A stretch of DNA of 64,000 nt from NCBI GenBank assembly GCA_044344795.1, contig JBIJCF010000008.1, forward strand, positions 23,560 to 87,559. Reading direction: 5' to 3'. The position numbers were made by a program, and so were the translations under genes. This document shows, piece after piece, positions 8,582-17,811 of the stretch. The notes under the pieces are model-generated. The model made no database searches. It was not told the origin of the DNA and saw only the letters and a list, made by a program, of their open reading frames with translations. The stretch's first letter is position 1. Each line of letters starts with the position of its first letter. Source of the DNA: GCA-2737665 sp044344795. GTDB lineage: Bacteria > Bacteroidota > Bacteroidia > Palsa-965.

Positions 8582-10987
8582 TTAATTGCGCAACACTTTA
8601 CCACCTTGTAAAATCGATTGCATACGTTCCAACGATTTCCGCTCGCCACACAGCGAAAGAAACGCTTCACGTTCCAGATCCAGCAGATATTTCTCGCTTA
8701 CCAATGTTGGTTGTGACAAATCACCTCCACAAAGCACCCAAGCCAACTTGCGTGAAATAAGAGAGTCATGTGCTGAAATAAACTTCCCGCTTTCCATTGA
8801 ATTTGCGCCAACATAAGCAAGCCCCAAAGCTTGTTTACCCAGCACGCGAATATCCTTGCGCTGCAACGGCTGCACGTAACCGGCATCAGCTAATTCAATT
8901 GCTTTTTCCTTTGCACGCAACAACAATCGGTCGCGGGAATACACCACTTCATCCACGCCTTCACGCAAATACCCTAAATCAAATGCTTCATAAGCTGAAG
9001 TGGACACTTGCGCCTGCCCTATCGTTAAAAATCGTTTTCTGAATGCATTCAATTCTACATCACCTTCTGTTAACTCATCTGACAATCGCAGCGCAAATTC
9101 CTTGGTGCCACCTCCACCCGGAATTACACCTACACCAAATTCAACAAGACCCATATAGGTTTCAGCATGAGCAACAACGGCATCTGCATGTAAACAAATT
9201 TCCGTGCCTCCGCCCAACGTCAAATTATGCGGTGCAACAACAACCGGTATAGAGGAATATCGAATACGTGAAGTCGCTTGCTGGAAAGCATGCACTGCAA
9301 AATCCAATTCATCCCACTCCTGTTCTACAGCGAACATGAACACCATTCCAAGATTTGCACCCGCTGAGAAATTCGCACCTTCGTTGGAAATTACTAACCC
9401 TCTGAATTCCTTTTCGGCTTTATCAATTGCACTGTTAATTCCTTGCAATACTTCACCGCCTATTGTGTTCATCTTTGTATGAAACTCCAAATTCAGGACT
9501 CCATCACCAATATCTGTTAATGTTGTTCCTGAATTCTTCCACACCGTCTTTGTTTCGCGAATATTTTTCAAGAGAATAAACTGCTCAGTTCCGGGAACTA
9601 AAACGTAATCGCGCTTATCAATATCATAAAAATATAATCCTTGTGCCGATCGTTTGTAGAACGAGGTGATTCCTTGCCTCAGCATTTCGTCTACCCATAA
9701 AGCAAGTTGAAGTCCTGCATGTTGTATTAACTCAACACCTTTCTGAATACCCACTGCATCCCACATTTCGAACGGACCGAGTTCCCAACCAAATCCCGCG
9801 TTCATAGCCTGATCAATCTTGTACAATTCATCACTGATTTCAGGAATACGATTAGCACAATACGCAAACAAGCCGGCAAAAGACTGACGATAAAATTCGC
9901 CTGCCTTATCTGTTCCATCAACCAACACCTTCATACGTGCGGGAACTGAATCGATCACTTTAGTTTGCTCTAGTGTTACGAATTTCACTTTTTGCTGAGG
10001 ACGATACTCTAATGTTTTCAGATCCAAAGCCAGAATTTCCGATTTGCCTTCAGCATTTTTCATCTTTTTGTAGAAGCCTTGTCCTGACTTATCGCCAAGC
10101 CATTTATTGGCATTCATCGTGGCCACGTATTCCGGCAATTGAAACAAACCATGCGCTTCATCATTCGGACAAGCCTGATACAATCCATTCGCAACATGCA
10201 CTAAAGTATCCAGCCCTACAACATCACATGTTCGAAACGTTGCCGACTTTGGTCGACCCAGAACAGGTCCGGTAAGTTTGTCTACTTCTTCAACGGTAAG
10301 TCCCATCGTTTTCACTTGATGAAACAAGGACATGATACCATACACGCCAATACGATTCGCTATAAATGCAGGCGTGTCTTTACACAACACGGTTGTTTTG
10401 CCAAGGTGCAATTCTCCGAAATGCAAAAGAAAATCAATCACAGCAGGATCTGTATGCGAAGTAGGAATAATCTCCAACAAGCGCAGATAACGCGGAGGAT
10501 TGAAAAAGTGCGTACCGCAAAAATGTTTTATAAAATCTTCGGGGCGTCCTTGCGTTAATAAATGCATTGGAATTCCCGAAGTATTAGAAGTGATGAGCGC
10601 CCCGGGCTTTCTATACTTTTCTACCTGCTCAAATATTTGTTGTTTGATATCGAGCCGCTCCACCACCACTTCAATAATCCAGTCGCAAGTCACGATGTCC
10701 TTCATGTTATCCGTGAAGTTGCCGGTAGTGATGCGTTGAGCAAATGACTTGCGATAAATTGGCGACGGATTCGATTTCAATGCAGCCTGCAACGCGTCAT
10801 TCACAATGCGATTACGCACCTGAGTTGACTCCAATGTGAGTCCCTTTTTTGCTTCGCTATCCGATAATTCCTTAGGCGCGATATCCAACAACAACACTTC
10901 AAATCCGGTGTGCGCAAAATGACAAGCAATTCGGGAACCCATGACACCCGAACCCAATACTGCAATACGCTTTACGATTCTTTTCAT
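8582..10987 (-). CDS. fadN: 3-hydroxyacyl-CoA dehydrogenase / enoyl-CoA hydratase fusion (FadN type)
   Basis: An 801-residue bifunctional enzyme for the two middle steps of beta-oxidation: hydration of enoyl-CoA and NAD-dependent oxidation of 3-hydroxyacyl-CoA. The dehydrogenase comes first: Rossmann motif VLGSGVMGSR (glycines at 12, 14 and 17), SNTSGIP and HFFNPPR in the NAD domain, then the helical domain and a partial second copy to about residue 440. The crotonase-fold hydratase follows from about residue 490, with NEGANFSAGANL and LGGGTEICL motifs. This order is the reverse of E. coli FadB and matches Bacillus FadN. Its ATG overlaps the marR stop by four bases (ATGA), so the two are translationally coupled. 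Confidence 0.92.
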   Translation of the reverse strand: MKRIVKRIAVLGSGVMGSRIACHFAHTGFEVLLLDIAPKELSDSEAKKGLTLESTQVRNRIVNDALQAALKSNPSPIYRKSFAQRITTGNFTDNMKDIVTCDWIIEVVVERLDIKQQIFEQVEKYRKPGALITSNTSGIPMHLLTQGRPEDFIKHFCGTHFFNPPRYLRLLEIIPTSHTDPAVIDFLLHFGELHLGKTTVLCKDTPAFIANRIGVYGIMSLFHQVKTMGLTVEEVDKLTGPVLGRPKSATFRTCDVVGLDTLVHVANGLYQACPNDEAHGLFQLPEYVATMNANKWLGDKSGQGFYKKMKNAEGKSEILALDLKTLEYRPQQKVKFVTLEQTKVIDSVPARMKVLVDGTDKAGEFYRQSFAGLFAYCANRIPEISDELYKIDQAMNAGFGWELGPFEMWDAVGIQKGVELIQHAGLQLALWVDEMLRQGITSFYKRSAQGLYFYDIDKRDYVLVPGTEQFILLKNIRETKTVWKNSGTTLTDIGDGVLNLEFHTKMNTIGGEVLQGINSAIDKAEKEFRGLVISNEGANFSAGANLGMVFMFAVEQEWDELDFAVHAFQQATSRIRYSSIPVVVAPHNLTLGGGTEICLHADAVVAHAETYMGLVEFGVGVIPGGGGTKEFALRLSDELTEGDVELNAFRKRFLTIGQAQVSTSAYEAFDLGYLREGVDEVVYSRDRLLLRAKEKAIELADAGYVQPLQRKDIRVLGKQALGLAYVGANSMESGKFISAHDSLISRKLAWVLCGGDLSQPTLVSEKYLLDLEREAFLSLCGERKSLERMQSILQGGKVLRN

Positions 10988-11436
10988 GACTCAATTTTTA
11001 TGGCTTTGCGTTCCTCCGCTATCGTATTAATTTCTGCAATAACTTCATTAAACACCTGCAGCTTTTTAGAAGAAAGGCGTTTTGAAATCGCCTCATTAAA
11101 TTCCTTTACAGCTTTACGAGAAATATCTCGTTTCAACTTCCCTTTAGGAGTTAAAGCGATCAACACCTTACGACCATCGCTTTTGTCTTTCTTGCGCTTG
11201 ATCCAACCCTGCTCTTCCATAAAATTTAAAGTCCGAACAAGGCTCGTAGCCTCCATACCAATTGCGGGACCAATGCTCGTTGACGGAACACCTTCAGGCG
11301 TGTTAATTTGCAAGAGAATAAAGCCAACGGTTGTGGACAACTGATGATCTTCGCCTTCCGCGTTGTACATACGAGAAATAGCGTGCCACGAATGCTTAAT
11401 TCTTGCACAATAGGTTTCTTTCTTATCCGACATCAT
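10984..11436 (-). CDS. MarR-family transcriptional regulator of the fatty-acid degradation block
   Basis: A 150-residue winged-helix regulator of the MarR family. The recognition region MEATSLVRTLNFMEEQGW and the wing KDKSDGRKVLIALTPKGK are clear. MarR proteins act as dimers on palindromes and usually release DNA on ligand binding. It is the first gene of a marR-fadN unit with ATGA overlap, and an 18-bp perfect palindrome lies 20 bases before its start. The likely role is autorepression plus control of fadN, relieved by a fatty acid or acyl-CoA. The ligand is inferred from the neighbours. Confidence 0.9.
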   Translation of the reverse strand: MMSDKKETYCARIKHSWHAISRMYNAEGEDHQLSTTVGFILLQINTPEGVPSTSIGPAIGMEATSLVRTLNFMEEQGWIKRKKDKSDGRKVLIALTPKGKLKRDISRKAVKEFNEAISKRLSSKKLQVFNEVIAEINTIAEERKAIKIES

Positions 11437-11456
11437 ATCGGAAAGTTAGAAACTTT

Positions 11457-11474
11457 TATTATGCAAGCATAATA
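11457..11474. promoter_or_regulatory. 18-bp palindrome, probable MarR operator
   Basis: TATTATGC-AA-GCATAATA: two perfect 8-base half-sites with a 2-base spacer, a size usual for MarR dimers. It lies between the end of the acyl-CoA ligase gene and the marR start. On the minus strand it contains TATGCTTG, one mismatch from the -7 box TAnnTTTG, so bound repressor would cover the promoter. No second copy was noticed before the ligase or fadA. Confidence 0.7.
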
Positions 11475-11495
11475 TTTAAGAAAATTTAATAGAAA

Positions 11496-13274
11496 TTATT
11501 CTCCCGCGTACATCTTTTCGATATCCGCAGCATGCTCGGCAAGAATAAACTTTCGCTTCAGACTTAACTTAGGAGTTAGGTGGCCGCCCTCAATTGAGAA
11601 CAATTTCGGACGCAAAATGATTTGCTTGATACGCTCATATTGCGCCAATTCCTTATTGATGATGTCCACTTCTTCCATAATGCGTTCAACCACCTTTGGA
11701 TGTTTTACCAATTCCGCATCCGAAGAAGGAAGAACTATCTCGTGACGCTTAGCCCATTCGCGGACAAAAGCAAACGAAGGAACAACGATAGCTCCAGGGA
11801 ATTTTTGATTTTCACCTACCACCATGGACTGTTCAATGAAACGCGAACTGTTCATAGCATTTTCGATCATCTGTGGAGCAATGTATTTCCCTCCGGACGT
11901 TTTGAAAATTTCCTTTTTACGATCCGTAATTTTTAAATACTTGCCTTCTTCCATGTGACCAATATCGCCGGTATGGAACCAACCTTCTTTATCAATCACT
12001 TCATCCGTCGCGTCTTGACGTTTATAGTAACCCAACATTAAGCTTGGCCCTTTCATCAGGATTTCGCCGTCTTCGGCAATTTTAACCTGCACATTACTGA
12101 TTACCGGTCCTACAGTACCAAACCGCGTATGTCCGGGTGTAAGCGTATTTACTGCAATTACCGGAGATGTTTCCGTTAAACCATAACCTTCCAAAACAGG
12201 AATATCGGCGGCCCAAAAGATTCTAGCCAAACGGGGATTCAGCGCCGCTCCTCCCGAAACCATAGCGCGAACATTGCCGCCCAAAGCTTCCTGCCACTTA
12301 ATGAAAATCAATTTACGCGCAATTTTTAATTGAAAATTATACCAGCCGCTTCTGTGGTCTTCCCGCACATCGTAACGCTCACCAAGTCCCAACGCCCAAA
12401 AAAATAACGCCTTCTTAATCGGGCTCAATTCTGAAGCTTTAGTGATGATTTTATCGTACACCTTTTCCAACAATCGCGGCACGCAGGAGAACATGTGAGG
12501 TTTTACTTCTTTAATGTTCTCTCCTATTTTCTCTAAACTTTCCGCATAATAAATAGAGCTTCCTTTCATCACATACAGATAAGTCAGCATGCGCTCATAA
12601 ATGTGATTTAAAGGCAGAAAACTTAATACGATGCTGTTGCTATCTATTGGCGGTAAATCTTTTAATGCAGTAAAATTGCTCACCAAATTTTCATGCGACA
12701 ACATCACACCTTTCGGAGTGCCCGTTGTACCACTGGTGTATAATAATGTTACCAGATCATTTGCTTTAGTTTCGCGCTTTACGACTGCAATGCGTTCTTC
12801 CGCTGTATTACCAACTCCGCGCTCTACCAAACTCATCCAATGATCGACTCCAGTAACAGGCTCAATCGAATATAAATGCACCTGTTGTTTAGCGCCTTTT
12901 TGAACGGCACTCGCTTTATCAGCAAGATCAGGCGAAGAATAAATGAGCACGCGTGCTTCGCAATCGTTAATGATGAATTGCAAATCGTTTTCGCTGATAT
13001 TCGGATAAACCGGTACGAGAATGATACCACTCAACTGACACGCGAAGTCGATAATATTCCACTCCGGACGATTGTTACTCATCAGCATCACCCGCTCACC
13101 GCGTTGAACACCCAAATTCGCAAAGCCTGATGCTAAATCAATCATGAGTTGTTCGCACTTCGCAAACGACCATTTCTCCCAATTACCGGCCACCTTTCCG
13201 GCATACATCACTTCTTTATTTGGAAATTCCTTCTTGTAATAATCGAGCAAATCAAAAATGCGTCGTACACTCAT
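11496..13274 (-). CDS. Long-chain acyl-CoA synthetase (AMP-forming)
   Basis: A 592-residue adenylate-forming enzyme that activates long-chain fatty acids with ATP and CoA. The ATP/AMP P-loop signature YTSGTTGTPKG is at residues 179-189, followed by GYGLTETSP and, near the end, the hinge region FHTGDIGHMEEGKYLKITDR and KEIFKTSGGKYIAPQ. Length and motifs fit the FadD/LACS group rather than acetyl-CoA synthetase. It lies 60 bases upstream of marR in the same orientation, so substrate activation sits beside the regulator and beta-oxidation genes. No clear TAnnTTTG box was seen before its start. Confidence 0.92.
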   Translation of the reverse strand: MSVRRIFDLLDYYKKEFPNKEVMYAGKVAGNWEKWSFAKCEQLMIDLASGFANLGVQRGERVMLMSNNRPEWNIIDFACQLSGIILVPVYPNISENDLQFIINDCEARVLIYSSPDLADKASAVQKGAKQQVHLYSIEPVTGVDHWMSLVERGVGNTAEERIAVVKRETKANDLVTLLYTSGTTGTPKGVMLSHENLVSNFTALKDLPPIDSNSIVLSFLPLNHIYERMLTYLYVMKGSSIYYAESLEKIGENIKEVKPHMFSCVPRLLEKVYDKIITKASELSPIKKALFFWALGLGERYDVREDHRSGWYNFQLKIARKLIFIKWQEALGGNVRAMVSGGAALNPRLARIFWAADIPVLEGYGLTETSPVIAVNTLTPGHTRFGTVGPVISNVQVKIAEDGEILMKGPSLMLGYYKRQDATDEVIDKEGWFHTGDIGHMEEGKYLKITDRKKEIFKTSGGKYIAPQMIENAMNSSRFIEQSMVVGENQKFPGAIVVPSFAFVREWAKRHEIVLPSSDAELVKHPKVVERIMEEVDIINKELAQYERIKQIILRPKLFSIEGGHLTPKLSLKRKFILAEHAADIEKMYAGE

Positions 13275-13315
13275 GTCAATTGTTTGTTGGGTTATACGTG
13301 TAAATATCGTGAAAG

Positions 13316-14053
13316 TTATTCGGGAACAGCTACTTCGAGCCCAATAAAAAGTCGGGGTAATTCGGGATAATTAATTGCAGGCTGCGAAGTATCCTTGATT
13401 AAATCGGAATAACGATAACGCGCCCAAATGGCAATACCTTCCGAGCCGAAACGTGCATAGAATCCGTAATTCAAATCATTTAAATAATTCGGTTGACTCC
13501 AGCGTGTTTTGGAACGAATCATTTTACCTCGCGGATCATTAGCGCAAGCCAATTGGTCTACATACACATTCGCCGCCCAAAATGCCCATTATCCATAAAC
13601 TCCAACATCAAAATAATTACCGCTGACATTGCCTTTATTCGAATACACGAAACGATGACCTAACAAAAGACTTAGTGAGTTAGTGCTGATACGCTCTCTT
13701 TTATGCGAAACGGCATCAATAGGTAAACCCTTCACCTGCTTTTGATTGATTACATAACGATCGTTGATGTAATACAATTCACTCAACAACGATTGGTGCC
13801 GCCACAATTTCCATTTAAATCGAAATCCATAATGAAACTGCGTACTCCACCAATTCACCTTAGCACCTTGTTCGGCACGCGATGCAACCAGTCCATAACC
13901 CATGACTGTTTGGAAATAAAATTGTCGATTAGGTCCAATATTAATCTTTCGCGCAACAGTATCCACGTCACGTTCCACAATCACTTGACCAATTGCTTCA
14001 GTGATTGTAAGAGACAGTACTACGATGATCATACTACAAATCCATTTCCGCAT
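13316..14053 (-). pseudogene. Outer-membrane beta-barrel gene interrupted by an in-frame stop
   Basis: One reading frame of 246 codons runs from ATG 14053 to a stop at 13316-13318 but contains an internal TAA at 13589-13591. The first part has a signal peptide (MIIVVLSLTITEAIGQ) and alternating aromatic strands; the second continues in the same frame (WAFWAANVYVDQ) and ends with a strand-like RLFIGLEVAVPE. The sequence looks like a Bacteroidota outer-membrane beta-barrel. A CAA-to-TAA change (Gln to stop) would explain it. The start overlaps the last 20 bases of the upstream subtilase gene, so the two were probably one transcript. A sequencing error or two separate fragments cannot be excluded. 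Confidence 0.65.
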
Positions 14054-15557
14054 AATAACTTCCCATTCGTACAACCATTTTACAATACAGCCATTCTTCA
14101 CGCAGTTTCACGCGCACTTCTGAACATGAAGTAACGCGATGTACAGCGTAGAACACCACTTTATCTCCGGCTTTTATGGACACAAAGAGATAATCAGAAT
14201 TTTTACGTTGATCCTTGAATCGAGCAGTAAACGTAAATGCATCTGCAAGTTTTTCTACCGTTATTTCATCATTGCCGGTCGGAATGGAATCTCTACCAAT
14301 GGTATATCCTGCATCTAAAAATAAAGAATCGGTTTGCGGCACTCCGTAACCATGCAGATAATCGTAATAAGGATATAACGAAGCGCGTCGTTGCAACATC
14401 CGATAAACAGCCATAGCTCCGGAATCGGGATAAATCTGCATCACACATGCTGCAAGCCCTGATACAAATGGCGCTGCGAAGGACGTTCCTTCTTCCCAAC
14501 CATAAGTGCAAGTTCCTTTCAAATTACATTGCGCCACAAAAGCAGTTCCGGGCGCACAGATATCAGGCTTTCTTCTGAAATCAGCCGTTGGACCGTAAGA
14601 AGAATATGATGCACCATATTTCCCTGATTCATCCAATGCAGTTACACACAGCGCACTGTCGGCATCGCCGGGTGGTAATATATTCCATTCTTCATCGTAC
14701 TCTCCATTGTTGCCCGCGGCTGCAATAACCAAAATTCCTTTTCGTGCTGCGATGTTTGCAGCTCTTGAAATCAATGCTGTTTTCCCGTCCATTTGTTCCG
14801 CGAAATACGATCGTTCGTTAGGACCACCGGACATATTAATGATATTAGCACCTAGACTATCTGCCCATTCCAATGCACGCACAAAATTTTGTTCCGACTT
14901 AAACTGGTTACCACCTTCACGTGCAATTCGCGCTAACAGCACCGTTGCATCAGGAGCGTAACCCAAATTCACGCCTTCCACTTTTCCCACAATACAAGAC
15001 AACACCGCTGTTCCGTGCGAAGATGCTTTGTGATCAACATTAGATTGATTCAACACAAAGTCATAAGTTGCTTTGATTCGTCCTTCGTTACGCACGTGTG
15101 CAAATGCAGGATGTGTATTCACACCTCTGAAACCAATGTCAAAAACAGCTATCGTAATTCCTTTGCCGGTTACACCAAAATCAACCGGTTTTGTTTTTCC
15201 GAAGGGTTTCAGTTGTGTATGATAATAATTGGTATCATTCTTTAATGTGGTGTCCGCATTACGACAAGCGACATAAGATGCTGCATTGACAGCCACAACT
15301 TCTAAATGATCAACAAACGTTAAAGATCGCACAACTTCAACTTGATCTAGTTTCACATAAGCAGCAAGTGCATTCAACCATTTCGACGTAACACCTACAC
15401 TATCGCAATGCTCACTGACCGTTCGCACGTAGTTGGCATTAATCGTCGCATCAAGTCCGGATGAGGTTTTATCCTTGAAAAAAATCCAACACGGCACGTA
15501 TTGCCCCGAAACAAATTCTGCAACAAGAATGAATATAACAGTGAGGAGGTTTTTCAT
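14034..15557 (-). CDS. Secreted subtilisin-like serine protease (S8)
   Basis: A 507-residue secreted protease. A signal peptide ends near residue 18 (EFVSGQ). The catalytic triad is complete: Asp140 in AVFDIGF, His181 in SSHGTAV and Ser359 in GTSFAAPFVSG, with oxyanion Asn283 in AAAGNNG. The region before residue 125 acts as a propeptide-like segment and about 100 residues follow the catalytic domain. No T9SS tail like those of the larger proteases in the window is visible. It overlaps the broken barrel gene downstream and is divergent from the threonine aldolase gene. Confidence 0.9.
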   Translation of the reverse strand: MKNLLTVIFILVAEFVSGQYVPCWIFFKDKTSSGLDATINANYVRTVSEHCDSVGVTSKWLNALAAYVKLDQVEVVRSLTFVDHLEVVAVNAASYVACRNADTTLKNDTNYYHTQLKPFGKTKPVDFGVTGKGITIAVFDIGFRGVNTHPAFAHVRNEGRIKATYDFVLNQSNVDHKASSHGTAVLSCIVGKVEGVNLGYAPDATVLLARIAREGGNQFKSEQNFVRALEWADSLGANIINMSGGPNERSYFAEQMDGKTALISRAANIAARKGILVIAAAGNNGEYDEEWNILPPGDADSALCVTALDESGKYGASYSSYGPTADFRRKPDICAPGTAFVAQCNLKGTCTYGWEEGTSFAAPFVSGLAACVMQIYPDSGAMAVYRMLQRRASLYPYYDYLHGYGVPQTDSLFLDAGYTIGRDSIPTGNDEITVEKLADAFTFTARFKDQRKNSDYLFVSIKAGDKVVFYAVHRVTSCSEVRVKLREEWLYCKMVVRMGSYYAEMDL

Positions 15558-15570
15558 CTTAAAAACTACG

Positions 15571-15578
15571 TAAATCTA
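15571..15578 (-). promoter_or_regulatory. Possible -7 box (TAGATTTA) for the subtilase gene
   Basis: One mismatch from TAnnTTTG on the minus strand, 13 bases before the subtilase ATG. Confidence 0.35.
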
Positions 15579-15626
15579 CGATTTCTCGTCCTCAATATGT
15601 GATTCCACAGGTGCCGGCTTCTTCTG

Positions 15627-15634
15627 TATCTTTG
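15627..15634 (+). promoter_or_regulatory. -7 promoter box TATCTTTG before threonine aldolase
   Basis: Perfect TAnnTTTG, 18 bases upstream of the ATG at 15653. It lies downstream of an alternative GTG start at 15599 and so argues against that longer reading. Confidence 0.65.
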
Positions 15635-15652
15635 CACCCTAAGCTCAACATC

Positions 15653-16672
15653 ATGATAATCGATTTACGCAGTGATACGGTTACCAAACCTACCGAACCT
15701 ATGCTAAAAGCCATGATGGCTGCACGCGTGGGTGATGATGTTTTTGGGGAAGATCCTACGGTTAATGAACTGGAAGAAACCGGAGCAGCCTTATTCGGTA
15801 AAGAGGCAGGATTATTCTGCCCCAGCGGTACCATGACCAACCAGATTGCCATCAACGTTTTAACGAAACCCGGCGACGAAGTAATCTGTGATTACACGTC
15901 ACATATCTACCAATACGAAGGCGGTGGTATCGCACGTAATTCCGGTGTGCAGGCAAAACTATTGATGGGCGATCGAGGCAGAATTAGCGCACAGCAAGTA
16001 GAAGACAGCATTAACCAAACTTTCGACTGGCTGACACGCACTAAACTCGTAAGCATAGAAAATACCGGCAACAAAGCAGGCGGTAGTTATTACAGTTTGG
16101 AACAGATGCAAGAACTGAGCAAGTTGTGTAAGAAACAACAACTGCATATGCATTTGGACGGCGCCAGAATTTTTAACGCCATTGTGGAAACCGGTTATAC
16201 ACCGAAGCAAATTGGGCCGTTGTTCGAATCGATTTCGTTCTGTTTATCGAAAGGATTGGGAACACCTGCCGGATCGCTGTTATTGGGCTCTAAAGATTTC
16301 ATCAAAGAAGCCAGACGTGTGCGTAAAGTATTCGGAGGTGGAATGCGTCAGGCCGGATATTTGGCAGCAGCGGGCTTATACGCACTGCAACACAATGTAG
16401 AGCGATTGAAAGAAGATCATGTGCGTGCGAAGAAATTAGGCGATGCAATTAAGAATTTAGCGTACGTGAAAGATGTACTTCCTGTTGACACCAACATTAT
16501 CATCTTCACTTTGCACGACGCCATGCCGTTGGATTATTTCCTCCAAAAGTTGCAAGACAAAAACATTCGTGCAGTGGCATTTGGCAAACAGACTGTTCGT
16601 TTTGTGACGCATTTAGAAATTACTGACAAGATGGTGGACCAAACCATTAAAACGCTTAAACAGATTCAATAG
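15653..16672 (+). CDS. Low-specificity L-threonine aldolase
   Basis: A PLP enzyme splitting L-threonine or allo-threonine into glycine and acetaldehyde. The start at ATG 15653 gives MIIDLRSDTVTKP, the conserved family N-terminus, and 339 residues. An upstream GTG (15599) would add 18 residues encoded over the promoter box. Motifs visible are GDDVFGEDPTVNELE, FCPSGTMTNQIA, HLDGARIFNA and the PLP lysine in CLSKGLGTPAGS (about residue 200). purK follows six bases later, so the two are probably cotranscribed, which may link glycine supply and purine synthesis. Confidence 0.92.
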   Translation: MIIDLRSDTVTKPTEPMLKAMMAARVGDDVFGEDPTVNELEETGAALFGKEAGLFCPSGTMTNQIAINVLTKPGDEVICDYTSHIYQYEGGGIARNSGVQAKLLMGDRGRISAQQVEDSINQTFDWLTRTKLVSIENTGNKAGGSYYSLEQMQELSKLCKKQQLHMHLDGARIFNAIVETGYTPKQIGPLFESISFCLSKGLGTPAGSLLLGSKDFIKEARRVRKVFGGGMRQAGYLAAAGLYALQHNVERLKEDHVRAKKLGDAIKNLAYVKDVLPVDTNIIIFTLHDAMPLDYFLQKLQDKNIRAVAFGKQTVRFVTHLEITDKMVDQTIKTLKQIQ

Positions 16673-16678
16673 ACAATT

Positions 16679-17809
16679 ATGTTCAACGGTAAGAAGATTA
16701 AGGTGTTAGGCGGAGGACAACTCGGGCGAATGCTGATTCAAGAAGCATTGAACTGGAATGCGGATATTTCGTTTCTGGATCCCGATAGTAACGCGCCGTG
16801 CAAAAACTTAACGGCTCAGTTTACTTGTGGTTCTCTTACCGACTTCGACACTGTAATGAACTTCGCCAATGATGCGAATATCGTCACCATTGAAATTGAA
16901 CACGTTAATGTAGATGCGCTGGAAGCCTTGGAACGTAGCGGTAAGGAAGTGTATCCGCAACCGCACATTCTGCGCATGATTCAGGACAAAGGCTCACAAA
17001 AATTATTTTATCGTGAACACGGAATTCCGACTGCCGATTTTGAATTGATTGAAAACAAACAACAACTTGCCGAACATCGTAATGCGTATCCGTTTATGAT
17101 GAAGCTGCGAAAAGGCGGTTATGATGGCAAAGGAGTTACACCTTTACGCAATGAAACAGACGAAAACAATGCGTTTGATGCCCCATCCGTTTTAGAAAAG
17201 TTTGTTGACTTCGAAAAAGAGCTATCTGTAATTGTAGCGCGTAACAAAAGCGGTGAAGTTAAATCGTTTCCTGCTGTGGAAATGGAATTCAACAAGGAAG
17301 CCAATTTGGTGGAGTTTTTGTTTGCGCCGGCAAATATTTCGAAAGAAATAGAACAGGAAGCAGAACGTGTAGCGCGATTGGTTGCAGAGCAATTAGGAAT
17401 TGTTGGTGTGCTGGCGGTAGAAATGTTCCTGACGAAAGAAGGGAAAATTCTCGTGAATGAAATTGCCCCGCGCCCGCACAATAGTGGACATCACACCATT
17501 GAAGCAAACTACACCTCGCAATACGAACAACACCTGCGTGCTATCTGCAATTTACCGTTAGGTAATACAGATATCATTTTACCCGCTGTGATGATTAACG
17601 TGTTAGGCGAGAAAAACTACGAAGGCGTTGCGAAATACGAACGTATTGATGAATGCCTTGCTATTCCAGGCGTGTACATTCATTTGTACGGAAAAAAAAT
17701 AACGAAGCCGTTCCGAAAAATGGGACATGTAACGATAATTGATGCTAACTTGTCTGAAGCAAAAGCAAAAGCACGTCGTGTGCAACAAACCTTAAAAGTC
17801 ATCAGCTAA
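16679..17809 (+). CDS. purK: 5-(carboxyamino)imidazole ribonucleotide synthase
   Basis: A 376-residue ATP-grasp enzyme of purine biosynthesis that carboxylates AIR to N5-CAIR. It begins with the nucleotide-fold segment KVLGGGQLGRMLIQEA; KLRKGGYDGKGV, VEMFLTKEGKILVNEIAPRP and NSGHHTIEA mark the ATP-grasp core and substrate site. Its product is used by PurE, encoded 3.3 kb downstream at 21099, rather than adjacent as in many bacteria. The decayed Fe-S protein gene starts two bases after its stop. Confidence 0.95.
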   Translation: MFNGKKIKVLGGGQLGRMLIQEALNWNADISFLDPDSNAPCKNLTAQFTCGSLTDFDTVMNFANDANIVTIEIEHVNVDALEALERSGKEVYPQPHILRMIQDKGSQKLFYREHGIPTADFELIENKQQLAEHRNAYPFMMKLRKGGYDGKGVTPLRNETDENNAFDAPSVLEKFVDFEKELSVIVARNKSGEVKSFPAVEMEFNKEANLVEFLFAPANISKEIEQEAERVARLVAEQLGIVGVLAVEMFLTKEGKILVNEIAPRPHNSGHHTIEANYTSQYEQHLRAICNLPLGNTDIILPAVMINVLGEKNYEGVAKYERIDECLAIPGVYIHLYGKKITKPFRKMGHVTIIDANLSEAKAKARRVQQTLKVIS

Positions 17810-17811
17810 TC

